From assembly GCA_020636435.1 (NCBI GenBank), contig JACJXX010000001.1, positions 310,001 through 374,000 on the forward strand: a stretch of DNA of 64,000 nt, in the 5' to 3' direction. The stretch comes from Lewinellaceae bacterium (GTDB lineage: Bacteria; Bacteroidota; Bacteroidia; Chitinophagales; Saprospiraceae). A program made the translations under genes and the position numbers. Of the stretch, positions 49,954 to 64,000 are shown in pieces (within the stretch, counting starts at the first letter, position 1; the number at the start of each line of letters is the position of its first letter). The notes under the pieces were generated by a model. It was given only the letters and a program-made list of their open reading frames with translations. It was not told the DNA's origin and made no database searches.

Positions 49954-50712
49954 ATGCAGCATAAACTCGATGCCTTCGCCCGGCTGCTCACCATCATGGA
50001 CGAGCTGCGGGAGCAATGCCCCTGGGACCGCAAGCAAACATTCCAAAGCCTGCGCAACCTCACCATCGAGGAGGCCTACGAGCTGGCGGACGCCATCCTG
50101 GATGAAAACCTGGATGAGATCAAAGAAGAAATTGGCGACCTGATGTTGCACATGGTTTTCTACGCCCGGATCGCCGATGAGAAAGGCGCCTTCGACATTG
50201 CCGATGCGCTCAACGACATCTGCGACAAGCTCATCAAACGCCACCCTCACATCTACGGCGACGTGCAGGTGAACGGCGAAGAGGATGTAAAAAAGAACTG
50301 GGAGCAGCTCAAGCTCCGGGAAGGAAAAAAATCCGTCCTCTCCGGCGTGCCCCGTTCGCTGCCGGCCATGGTGAAGGCCTACCGCATGCAGGATAAGACC
50401 AAACAGGTCGGTTTTGAATGGGAAAACAGCGAGCAGGTTTGGGAAAAGGTGGAGGAAGAACTGGCGGAATTCCGGGAGGCCATGGACCAGGAGTTTTCGC
50501 AGGAAAAACGAGAAGAAGAATTCGGCGACGTCCTCTTTTCTCTGATCAACTACGCCCGTTTTCAGGGTATCGACCCCGAGACGGCGTTGGAGCGGGTCAA
50601 CCGAAAGTTTAAAAAACGCTTTGAATACATCGAAGCCAACGCCACCAAAAGCCTGGAAGAGATGAGCCTGGCGGAAATGGACGCCCTGTGGGAAGAGGCA
50701 AAGGGAAAATGA
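49954..50712 (+). CDS. mazG: Nucleoside triphosphate pyrophosphohydrolase MazG
   Basis: This is a 252-residue MazG from the ATG at 49954; the frame extends to a TTG at 49936, which is not favoured. It hydrolyses non-canonical and canonical NTPs to NMP and pyrophosphate, limiting mutagenic nucleotides and ppGpp. The first MazG domain has the CPWDRKQTFQSL start (22-33) and the EExxE...ExxD metal site (E39, E40, E43, E59, D62). A second MazG-like domain spans about 150-235 (VEEELAEFREAMDQEF and EEEFGDVLFSLINYARFQG), also with acidic residues in register. KRHPHIYGDVQVN lies between them. Two-domain length is typical. Confidence 0.93.
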   Translation: MQHKLDAFARLLTIMDELREQCPWDRKQTFQSLRNLTIEEAYELADAILDENLDEIKEEIGDLMLHMVFYARIADEKGAFDIADALNDICDKLIKRHPHIYGDVQVNGEEDVKKNWEQLKLREGKKSVLSGVPRSLPAMVKAYRMQDKTKQVGFEWENSEQVWEKVEEELAEFREAMDQEFSQEKREEEFGDVLFSLINYARFQGIDPETALERVNRKFKKRFEYIEANATKSLEEMSLAEMDALWEEAKGK

Positions 50713-50779
50713 AGCCAACTGTGGCTGATAACATACCCAAATAATTGCGGATCGGGCGCGCCATTAGCGCGCAATTTGT

Positions 50780-50787
50780 TACCTTTG
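50780..50787 (+). promoter_or_regulatory. Bacteroidota -7 promoter box for the bifunctional nuclease gene
   Basis: TACCTTTG matches TAnnTTTG and lies 90 bases before the start codon. It is preceded by a GCGCGCCATTAGCGCGC palindrome that could be an operator. The -33 element is not clear. Confidence 0.45.
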
Positions 50788-50876
50788 CGCCTCTGGAAAC
50801 TGCCTTTTCGCCTAAACTACGGTTTGGGCCTGGTTGTTGAGATTACAGATTTATTCTTAATCACTCGAATATCTTT

Positions 50877-51467
50877 ATGAGAAAGATAGAACTGGACATC
50901 GTTGCGTTGTCACATAGTGTTACTCAATCCCACAATTACGCCGTGGTATTGGGCGAACAAGGTGGCTCCCGCCGCTTGCCGATCGTCATCGGCAGCTTTG
51001 AAGCGCAGGCCATCGCCGTGGCTATGGAACGCATGACCCCAAACCGCCCCCTTACCCACGATCTGTTTAAAAACACCCTGGAAACCTTCAATATAGAACT
51101 CAAAGAAGTCATCATCAACAACCTCCTGGACGGCATTTTCTACGCCCGCCTCATCTGCATTAAAGACAGCGAGATCATCGAAATCGACTCCCGCACCTCC
51201 GACGCCCTGGCCATGGCCGTGCGCTTCAACTGCCCCATTTATACCTACGAATTTATCCTCGACGCCGCCGGCGTCGTGCTGGAAGACACCGAAGAAGAAG
51301 GCGCCCCGGTGGAACAGCGCCCCCAGCCCAAAGGCAAACCTGCCGCCCTCTCCTCCTACTCTATCGACGACCTCAACAAGATGCTGGATGAAGTGCTGGG
51401 GGAAGAGAACTACGAGCGGGCAGCGGAGATTCGGGATGAGATTCGGCGGAGGGAGCAGACTTCTTGA
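50877..51467 (+). CDS. Bifunctional nuclease family protein (DUF151) with C-terminal UVR motif
   Basis: This 196-residue protein has a DUF151 (BFN) domain at 1-130: KIELDIVALSHSVTQSHNYAVVLGE, then LPIVIGSFEAQAIAVAMERM, and IEIDSRTSDALAMAVRFNCPIY. After a Pro-rich linker (about 140-155) it ends in a UVR-type helical hairpin (LNKMLDEVLGEENYERAAEI), the motif by which UvrB and UvrC interact. The combination is common in Bacteroidota and suggests a role in DNA processing or repair; nuclease activity has been reported for plant homologues of DUF151. It is a single gene. A palindromic repeat follows before the convergent dockerin-like gene. Confidence 0.87.
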   Translation: MRKIELDIVALSHSVTQSHNYAVVLGEQGGSRRLPIVIGSFEAQAIAVAMERMTPNRPLTHDLFKNTLETFNIELKEVIINNLLDGIFYARLICIKDSEIIEIDSRTSDALAMAVRFNCPIYTYEFILDAAGVVLEDTEEEGAPVEQRPQPKGKPAALSSYSIDDLNKMLDEVLGEENYERAAEIRDEIRRREQTS

Positions 51468-51508
51468 TGTCGTTATATCTACATGAATAGATGCTATTGA
51501 TACTCATC

Positions 51509-51636
51509 CTACCGCCGTTTCGACGGGTAGAATGATGCTGCGCCCTTTGGGCAATTGATGCTGGGCTAGGAGGCACAACAGCATCCATGGCCCGCAAGGC
51601 CAAAGTATCGCCTTACCGCCGTTCCGGCGGGCAAGG
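51509..51636. repeat. REP-like palindromes between convergent genes
   Basis: Stem-loops include ctaccgccgtttcgacgggtag (51509-51530, imperfect), GCCCTTTGGGC, GGCCCGCAAGGCC and ccttaccgccg/cggcgggcaagg (51611-51636). GATGCTATTGATA and ATCATCAATAACATCC words bracket them, similar to the GATGCTATGGATGC unit near 48115. No gene is seen here. Confidence 0.6.
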
Positions 51637-51666
51637 CAATCATCAATAACATCCAACAGTACTGGC

Positions 51667-52674
51667 TCAATCCAGGCTCACATCCCCAATTTTTACCGCC
51701 ACAAAGTCCAAATCCGCCGCTCCAACAAACGGAAGGTCATTGACGTTGATCCACTCGGGAAAACGCTCGTGCCAGGGGTTCGAAGGGTCGGGAAATGTAT
51801 AATCCAACTCAACGAACCGCCAGCTCGTATTGGTTTCAAACTCGATATCGATGCCCAGCAGCAGCCGGCGCAGCATGATCAGGTCGAGGGTCGTGACGTG
51901 GCGGGAGTTGTTCACGTCGGCAGCGATGAGCTGGTAGGGGCTGCCCAGCCGATCAACGCCCAGGATGTGGCGGCTGATTAGTACCAAATCCTGGGTGGAA
52001 ACTCCTTCGGTGTAATCGAAATTTTTTTCCGGGGTTATCGTGATGTCATCCCCTACATTAGGATCGGAAAAATGATAGTGTCCCTGGGCATCTGTAAGGG
52101 CAAAGCCAGGCCGGGGGCCGGAAAGGCTGACCTCGACGCCCTCTATCGGAAGGCCATCTTCCCGGATAATTCTCCCCTCCACTGAGAAAGAATCCAGTTC
52201 ATGTCCGCAAATGAGAAAATTATCAAAAACGCCCACATAAGTAAGGCAAGACGCTGCGATTTCCCCCTCGCACCAGGCGTGTACTTCAATATTCACAAAA
52301 CCAGTGCCCATTGCGTCTTCACATCCCAGGAATAGCACCGCTGCCGCCGAATCCGGCGTTTCTCCTTCCCGGTTGATGGAAAAAACCAGTTCTTCCCCAC
52401 ATTGAACCCGAGCAGTATCCACCATGTCGTCCGCCCATAATGGCCACCTGCCTTCATCCGGAATATCGTCGCCATCGGTATCCACTGGGAATAACTCGAC
52501 AGCCTGGCCAGGGCGGCACTGCAAATCCAGGGAGTCCACAGCATAAACGCCGGAAACGCCATGTTTGCCAGATGGCTCAGGGAGAGGAGATGAAAAAATC
52601 AACAGCCCCAAAACGGGAGCCGCCAGGCAAAAGCCCAGCGCCAGAAAGCGCGAAAGCATCGGATTGTTAGCCAT
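51667..52674 (-). CDS. Secreted protein with carboxypeptidase-regulatory-like and dockerin-like domains
   Basis: This is a 335-residue protein from the ATG at 52674; a longer frame starts at GTG 52704. A hydrophobic N-terminal segment (FLALGFCLAAPVLGLLIFS) is a signal peptide or anchor. Residues about 35-155 are Cys-containing and beta-rich, with an acidic DTDGDDIPDEG loop likely to bind calcium. A carboxypeptidase-regulatory Ig-like domain follows (SVEGRIIREDGLPIEGVEVSL, about 165-225). The C-terminal 100 residues contain dockerin-like repeats (STQDLVLISRHILGV and ADVNNSRHVTTLDLIMLRRL), a pairing often seen in Bacteroidota secreted proteins. A typical type IX tail is not visible, so the export or anchoring route is unclear. 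It lies alone before a 385-base gene-free stretch. Confidence 0.72.
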   Translation of the reverse strand: MANNPMLSRFLALGFCLAAPVLGLLIFSSPLPEPSGKHGVSGVYAVDSLDLQCRPGQAVELFPVDTDGDDIPDEGRWPLWADDMVDTARVQCGEELVFSINREGETPDSAAAVLFLGCEDAMGTGFVNIEVHAWCEGEIAASCLTYVGVFDNFLICGHELDSFSVEGRIIREDGLPIEGVEVSLSGPRPGFALTDAQGHYHFSDPNVGDDITITPEKNFDYTEGVSTQDLVLISRHILGVDRLGSPYQLIAADVNNSRHVTTLDLIMLRRLLLGIDIEFETNTSWRFVELDYTFPDPSNPWHERFPEWINVNDLPFVGAADLDFVAVKIGDVSLD

Positions 52675-53059
52675 CTTTTTTGTTTTTAATGGATCATAAT
52701 TCACACAAGCGGCTATTCAAGGGCCGAACATTCCTGTTCAAAAGCGGCTTGCTTTTTTAACCGGGGCAGATGGCGGTTTGCCAATATTACATTGGCGGTT
52801 ACAATATATAAAATTTTCGCAACTATATGCCGCATAGGCACCTGGCTCGCCAAATTTATTTGGCGTCGGAAACGTAAGCTAAATCAATGCCCTCCAATTT
52901 TAACTTTCTAAACCGTATGAAATATAAATAGTCGGACAGATTTAATTTACGTTTAGTATTCCTTTTTCCTACTTAAAATCGAAGCAGATTGTCCTCCCCG
53001 GGGGGAGGTTAGGAGGGGGACTTAGAGACGAAAACCCTTGAAAATTCCCCCCTCGAACT
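52675..53059. other. Gene-free region upstream of the dockerin-like gene
   Basis: No credible gene is seen in 385 bases. It should contain the promoter of the gene at 51667-52674. From 52990 onward it is rich in G and C runs (GGGGGGAGG, then CCCCCC), ending in the CCCCCCAGGGG target of the insertion sequence. The G-rich and C-rich tracts are complementary and can pair. Confidence 0.4.
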
Positions 53060-53070
53060 CCCCCCAGGGG
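53060..53070. repeat. Left target-site duplication of the IS4-family element
   Basis: The 11-base sequence ccccccagggg directly precedes the left terminal repeat and recurs directly after the right one (54741-54751). Confidence 0.88.
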
Positions 53071-54740
53071 CATGCGCATCAGGTTAGAAAATTAACAAAT
53101 GCGTTTTTTTGACATAGTTGCCTGAAGGCGGCATACCCTGACAGGGAGCGCTACTGCAGGCAGGCAAATCGACTGCCCGGCTTTGCATCAGGGGCAGAGG
53201 CCCCTTCGCTGCGGCTGCTAAGCATCTGACAACCCTATGGCGTGGCTCGGTAGGAACCGGGCAGGCTAGCCCTGCTGCTGAAATGTGGCTGCTCTGAAAC
53301 AATGTAGGGCTAAAGCGTAGGAATAAAAAAAGAGTGTCCCATCTTTATAGTCGCAAAACAAAATGAGATGAAACACTCTACTTTAAAAAAAGCCATTCAA
53401 AGTACGGGGATTAGCCGCCGATTCGGAAATATTTTCGCGCCGGATTTCCTTTACAGCTTAGGTTTTTTTACCGGGTTCACCAAGAAGCCTGGAAAACTGA
53501 GCACGGAAGCCTTTGTGGATAGTTGCCTGCGAATGGTTATGGAAGAAGGCTGGAGCGCAAGCCTTGCCAGCCATTGTGCAAGCTTGAAAGCCAACTATGG
53601 CATTGAACTACACCCCCAAAGCCTGGACGAGCGCTTCAATGAAAGCAGCGAAGCGTTAATGCGCTGCCTATTTGAACAGGCGATGGGCCTGCAATTGCGG
53701 GAAAGCAACCCGATGAAGCTCTTAGAAGTATTCGAAGAAGTGTACGTAGAGGATAGCACTAACCTGGAACTGCCGGCTGTTTTGAAAACGCTATACAAAG
53801 GCAGTGGCGGAGGTGCTTCCCAAGCAGGCTTGAAAATAGATGCCCTATATGGGCTGCGTTGGGGCACTTTGGAAGTACGCTTCCATAACAGTTGTGGTTC
53901 AGACCATTGGCAAGGAGTACCCAAGATGCCCAAAAAATCCTTGCTCTTGCGAGACTTAGGCTACTTTAAGATAGATGATTTTCAAGCTGTTGCCCAGTCC
54001 GGCTCATTCTTTTTATCGCGTTTGATGCATCATGTGAATGTTTATCTGGACGCCAAGGGAGAACAGGAATTAGATTTGTTAAGCCACTTGGCCAGCATGT
54101 CCGAAAATGAAATCCAGAGCCTGAAGGTTTATCTTGGCCAAAAGCAACTATTTGAAGTTCGCTTAATATTACAAAAAGTGCCTCAGGCAGTAGCCGAGCA
54201 TAAAAGGCATAAACTCAAAACGGATAAGCAAAACAAGCGTAAAAACCTTTCTGAGCGCCGCCTGGAATTGTGTTGTGCCAATTGCTACATTACTAATATC
54301 CCTGAAGAACTGGTTGCTGATAGCCAAATTATGGCGCTATACTCTCTTCGGTGGATTATTGAGATTCTGTTCAAAGCCTGGAAATCCATTGGTGGCCTGA
54401 AAGAAAAGATGAACCGCATGAAACCTCACCGCTTCATGTGTATGCTTTATGCTCACATGATAGCCGCACTGATGGACTCCAAACTGGTTCACTTCTTCAA
54501 AATTGAACTCTGGAACCTGTTTGGCTTCAAGATCAGCGAACTGAAGGCTTTCAAAGTACTCAAATCCTTTAAGAGCCAATGGTGGCAGGCTTTAAGAAAA
54601 GCAGATGTGCAGCAAATACAGCTAATCCTGAATGATATCGCCCAAACCCTCCTGAGGTTAGCAGGCAAAAGAAAATATAGCCACAGGGAACATTACTGCG
54701 ACTTCTACATATGTGTTAAATCACAAACCTGATGCGCATG
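53071..54740 (+). mobile_element. Intact IS4-family insertion sequence, about 1670 bp
   Basis: The ends are perfect 15-bp inverted repeats, catgcgcatcaggtt at 53071-53085 and its complement at 54726-54740, with imperfect similarity continuing inward for about 18 bases. Eleven-base direct repeats of the target flank it. The element encodes one transposase (53368-54732) with the complete DDE and YREK residues, preceded by about 280 bases of GC-rich noncoding leader that can fold. Lower GC than the surroundings and perfect target repeats point to a recent insertion. No passenger genes are present. Confidence 0.92.
53368..54732 (+). CDS. IS4 family transposase
   Basis: This 454-residue DDE transposase catalyses cut-and-paste movement of the element. 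The catalytic Asp residues are D129 (VEDST) and D196 (LLRDLGYF), and the Glu is E332 in YSLRWIIEILFKAWK, which gives the full IS4 YREK signature (Y325, R328, E332, K339). A long insertion between the second Asp and the Glu is beta-rich, as in Tn5 and IS4. The N-terminal 90 residues should bind the inverted repeats. The start ATG at 53368 follows a GAAACG-poor, A-rich leader. The gene is uninterrupted and ends inside the right terminal repeat, so the element is probably active. Confidence 0.93.
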   Translation: MKHSTLKKAIQSTGISRRFGNIFAPDFLYSLGFFTGFTKKPGKLSTEAFVDSCLRMVMEEGWSASLASHCASLKANYGIELHPQSLDERFNESSEALMRCLFEQAMGLQLRESNPMKLLEVFEEVYVEDSTNLELPAVLKTLYKGSGGGASQAGLKIDALYGLRWGTLEVRFHNSCGSDHWQGVPKMPKKSLLLRDLGYFKIDDFQAVAQSGSFFLSRLMHHVNVYLDAKGEQELDLLSHLASMSENEIQSLKVYLGQKQLFEVRLILQKVPQAVAEHKRHKLKTDKQNKRKNLSERRLELCCANCYITNIPEELVADSQIMALYSLRWIIEILFKAWKSIGGLKEKMNRMKPHRFMCMLYAHMIAALMDSKLVHFFKIELWNLFGFKISELKAFKVLKSFKSQWWQALRKADVQQIQLILNDIAQTLLRLAGKRKYSHREHYCDFYICVKSQT

Positions 54741-54751
54741 CCCCCCAGGGG
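54741..54751. repeat. Right target-site duplication of the IS4-family element
   Basis: The sequence ccccccagggg is identical to the left copy at 53060-53070. Confidence 0.88.
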
Positions 54752-54815
54752 GAGACAACTTCCTTCGATTAAGAGTTTGAGAAAGATCATTTATACTTAA
54801 TTTAATTCCGTCCCC

Positions 54816-55835
54816 CTACTTACCCAATCCTTTCAACACCGCAATCACCCGCTCCATCATCTCCTCCGAAAAATCCAGGTGGGTCACGAAGCGCACTGTC
54901 TGCGGGCCGAAGGGAGAGGCTTTGATGCCTTTGCCGGCCAGTTCTTCCAGGAAGGAGGCGGCCGTATACGGCGGTTTCACGTCAAAGATGAGGATGTTGG
55001 TCCGCACCGGGCGCACCTCGCTCACGTAGAGCATTTCCGCCAGTACGGCGCCGATTTTTCTGGCCCGTTCGTTGTCTTCCTTCAGCCGCTCCACCTGATG
55101 GTCGAGCGCGTAGATGCCGGCGGCGGCCAGATAGCCCGCCTGCCGCATGCCGCCGCCCATCACTTTTCTGAACCTTCGGGCCTGTTTGATGAAAGCCTTG
55201 CTGCCGATGAGCACCGACCCCACCGGGGCGCCCAGCCCCTTGGAAAGGCACACGGAGATGCTGTCGAACTGCTCCCCTATTGCCTGGGGCGGCTCTCCGG
55301 TTTCCACCAGCGCGTTGAAGATGCGGGCACCGTCGAGGTGCAGGGCCAGCCCGCGCTGCCAGCACAATTTGCTGACGGGGCGCACTTCATCCAGGGTGTA
55401 ATAACTGCCGCCGCCCTTGTTGCAGGTATTTTCCAGCACCACCAGCCGGGTTCTGGGCAGCCAGTCGAATTCCGGTTTGATGGCCTCCTCCACCTGAGCG
55501 GCGGTGATCTTTCCGTGCACCCCCCTGAGCAGGTTGATCGCCACTCCTGAGTTGTAGGCATAACCGCCCGCCTCGTATTGGTAGATGTGGGAGTACTCGT
55601 CGCAGACGACCTCGTCCAGGGGTTGAGTGTGCACCTTGATGGCAATTTGATTGGTCATCGTGCCGGAGGGGCAAAACACCGCCGCCTCTTTGTTGAAAAG
55701 GGCCGCCACTTTTGCCTCCAGGGCGTTCACGGTGGGGTCTTCCCCAAAAACGTCATCCCCTACTTCGGCGTTCAGCATGGCCTGCAGCATACCCGGGGTG
55801 GGCTTGGTGACGGTGTCGCTGATTAGGTTGATCAT
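54816..55835 (-). CDS. ltaE: Low-specificity L-threonine aldolase
   Basis: This 339-residue PLP enzyme of fold type I cleaves threonine and allo-threonine to glycine and acetaldehyde. The start MINLISDTVTKPTPGM and GDDVFGEDPTVNALE are hallmarks of the family. Others are H83 stacking on the cofactor (EYSHIYQYEAGG), the LENTCNKGGGSYY segment, HLDGARIFNA (Asp168, Arg171) and the Schiff-base Lys199 in SVCLSKGLGAPVGSVL. Length is typical. It is transcribed in the same direction as rpoC but is 190 bases downstream of it and separated by AT-rich and AACGA-type repeats, so it is probably independent. The insertion sequence lies 75 bases past its stop. Confidence 0.93.
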   Translation of the reverse strand: MINLISDTVTKPTPGMLQAMLNAEVGDDVFGEDPTVNALEAKVAALFNKEAAVFCPSGTMTNQIAIKVHTQPLDEVVCDEYSHIYQYEAGGYAYNSGVAINLLRGVHGKITAAQVEEAIKPEFDWLPRTRLVVLENTCNKGGGSYYTLDEVRPVSKLCWQRGLALHLDGARIFNALVETGEPPQAIGEQFDSISVCLSKGLGAPVGSVLIGSKAFIKQARRFRKVMGGGMRQAGYLAAAGIYALDHQVERLKEDNERARKIGAVLAEMLYVSEVRPVRTNILIFDVKPPYTAASFLEELAGKGIKASPFGPQTVRFVTHLDFSEEMMERVIAVLKGLGK

Positions 55836-56028
55836 TGCTGTTTGTTTTATTTATTTACGGCCCACCTAAAGGCAGCCCGTCCAAAATGGAACGCCCCTTC
55901 CCGGATAAAACCGAAAAGAGGCGTTGTTGCTATGTATCGTTTGGGAAGCGGTTGTTTGTTGCTGGTGGATCGTTGTCGGTTTGGCAACCATCAACAATCA
56001 ACTTACAACGACCAACGAATATCCTCCC

Positions 56029-60333
<4,305 letters not shown>

Positions 60334-60391
60334 ATATGGTATTGTTGGAATGGGGTGGCGGCGGCGCCGCCACTCCAGTGAAACAATTTAT

Positions 60392-64000
<3,609 letters not shown>

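Overview
The window is a 64 kb piece of a bacterial chromosome of medium-high GC content, most likely from a Bacteroidota member of the Saprospiria/Lewinella type. Evidence is the set of type IX secretion (Por) sorting tails, a sigma/FecR/STN-TonB-receptor/DUF4249 operon, promoter boxes of the Bacteroidota form TAnnTTTG, dockerin-like secreted proteins, and the rpoB-rpoC pair. The species assignment is inference. No rRNA, tRNA or CRISPR array was seen.

Layout. 1-9.6 kb: the 3' part of tsaD, a DUF697/SHOCT protein, a 2040-residue alpha-2-macroglobulin, a DAO-type FAD oxidoreductase and an MmcQ/YjbR protein. 9.6-16.2 kb: six lipid-modification genes, namely two fatty-acid-hydroxylase-superfamily enzymes, a sulfotransferase, a fatty acid desaturase, a GNAT-fold acyltransferase and a serine-palmitoyltransferase-like PLP enzyme. 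Together they look like a pathway for a hydroxylated, desaturated and perhaps sulfated sphingolipid or sulfonolipid. 16.3-21.7 kb: a trans-envelope signalling operon (ECF sigma, FecR, STN TonB receptor, DUF4249 lipoprotein). 21.9-34.2 kb: five paralogous secreted Asp-box proteins with type IX tails on one strand, each with its own hairpin terminators and three with a near-identical leader, interrupted by an RDD membrane protein and a palindrome-rich spacer.

34.6-42 kb: a sodium/solute symporter, a MarR regulator, two palindromic repeat arrays flanking a DUF3298 lipoprotein, a secreted PQQ sugar dehydrogenase-like protein, a secreted propeller-like protein with a hairpin leader, and a Lys/Gln-rich coiled-coil protein. 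42-46.5 kb: a glycosyltransferase fused to a sugar-transferase-like tail, an AT-rich ATPase plus HNH pair resembling a Septu defence system, and recR. 46.7-52.7 kb: the pyruvate dehydrogenase E2 subunit, a kinase-like protein, a CoA-binding protein, an NqrM-like membrane protein, MazG, a bifunctional nuclease and a dockerin-like protein. 53.1-54.7 kb: an intact IS4-family element with 11-bp target duplications. 54.8-64 kb: threonine aldolase, rpoC, and rpoB running off the window.

Two features recur. Short low-complexity repeats start at or within the last codons of many genes. Perfect or near-perfect hairpins fill most intergenic gaps. Start sites were moved inward where the longest reading frame begins with a non-ATG codon or lies upstream of an obvious signal peptide.
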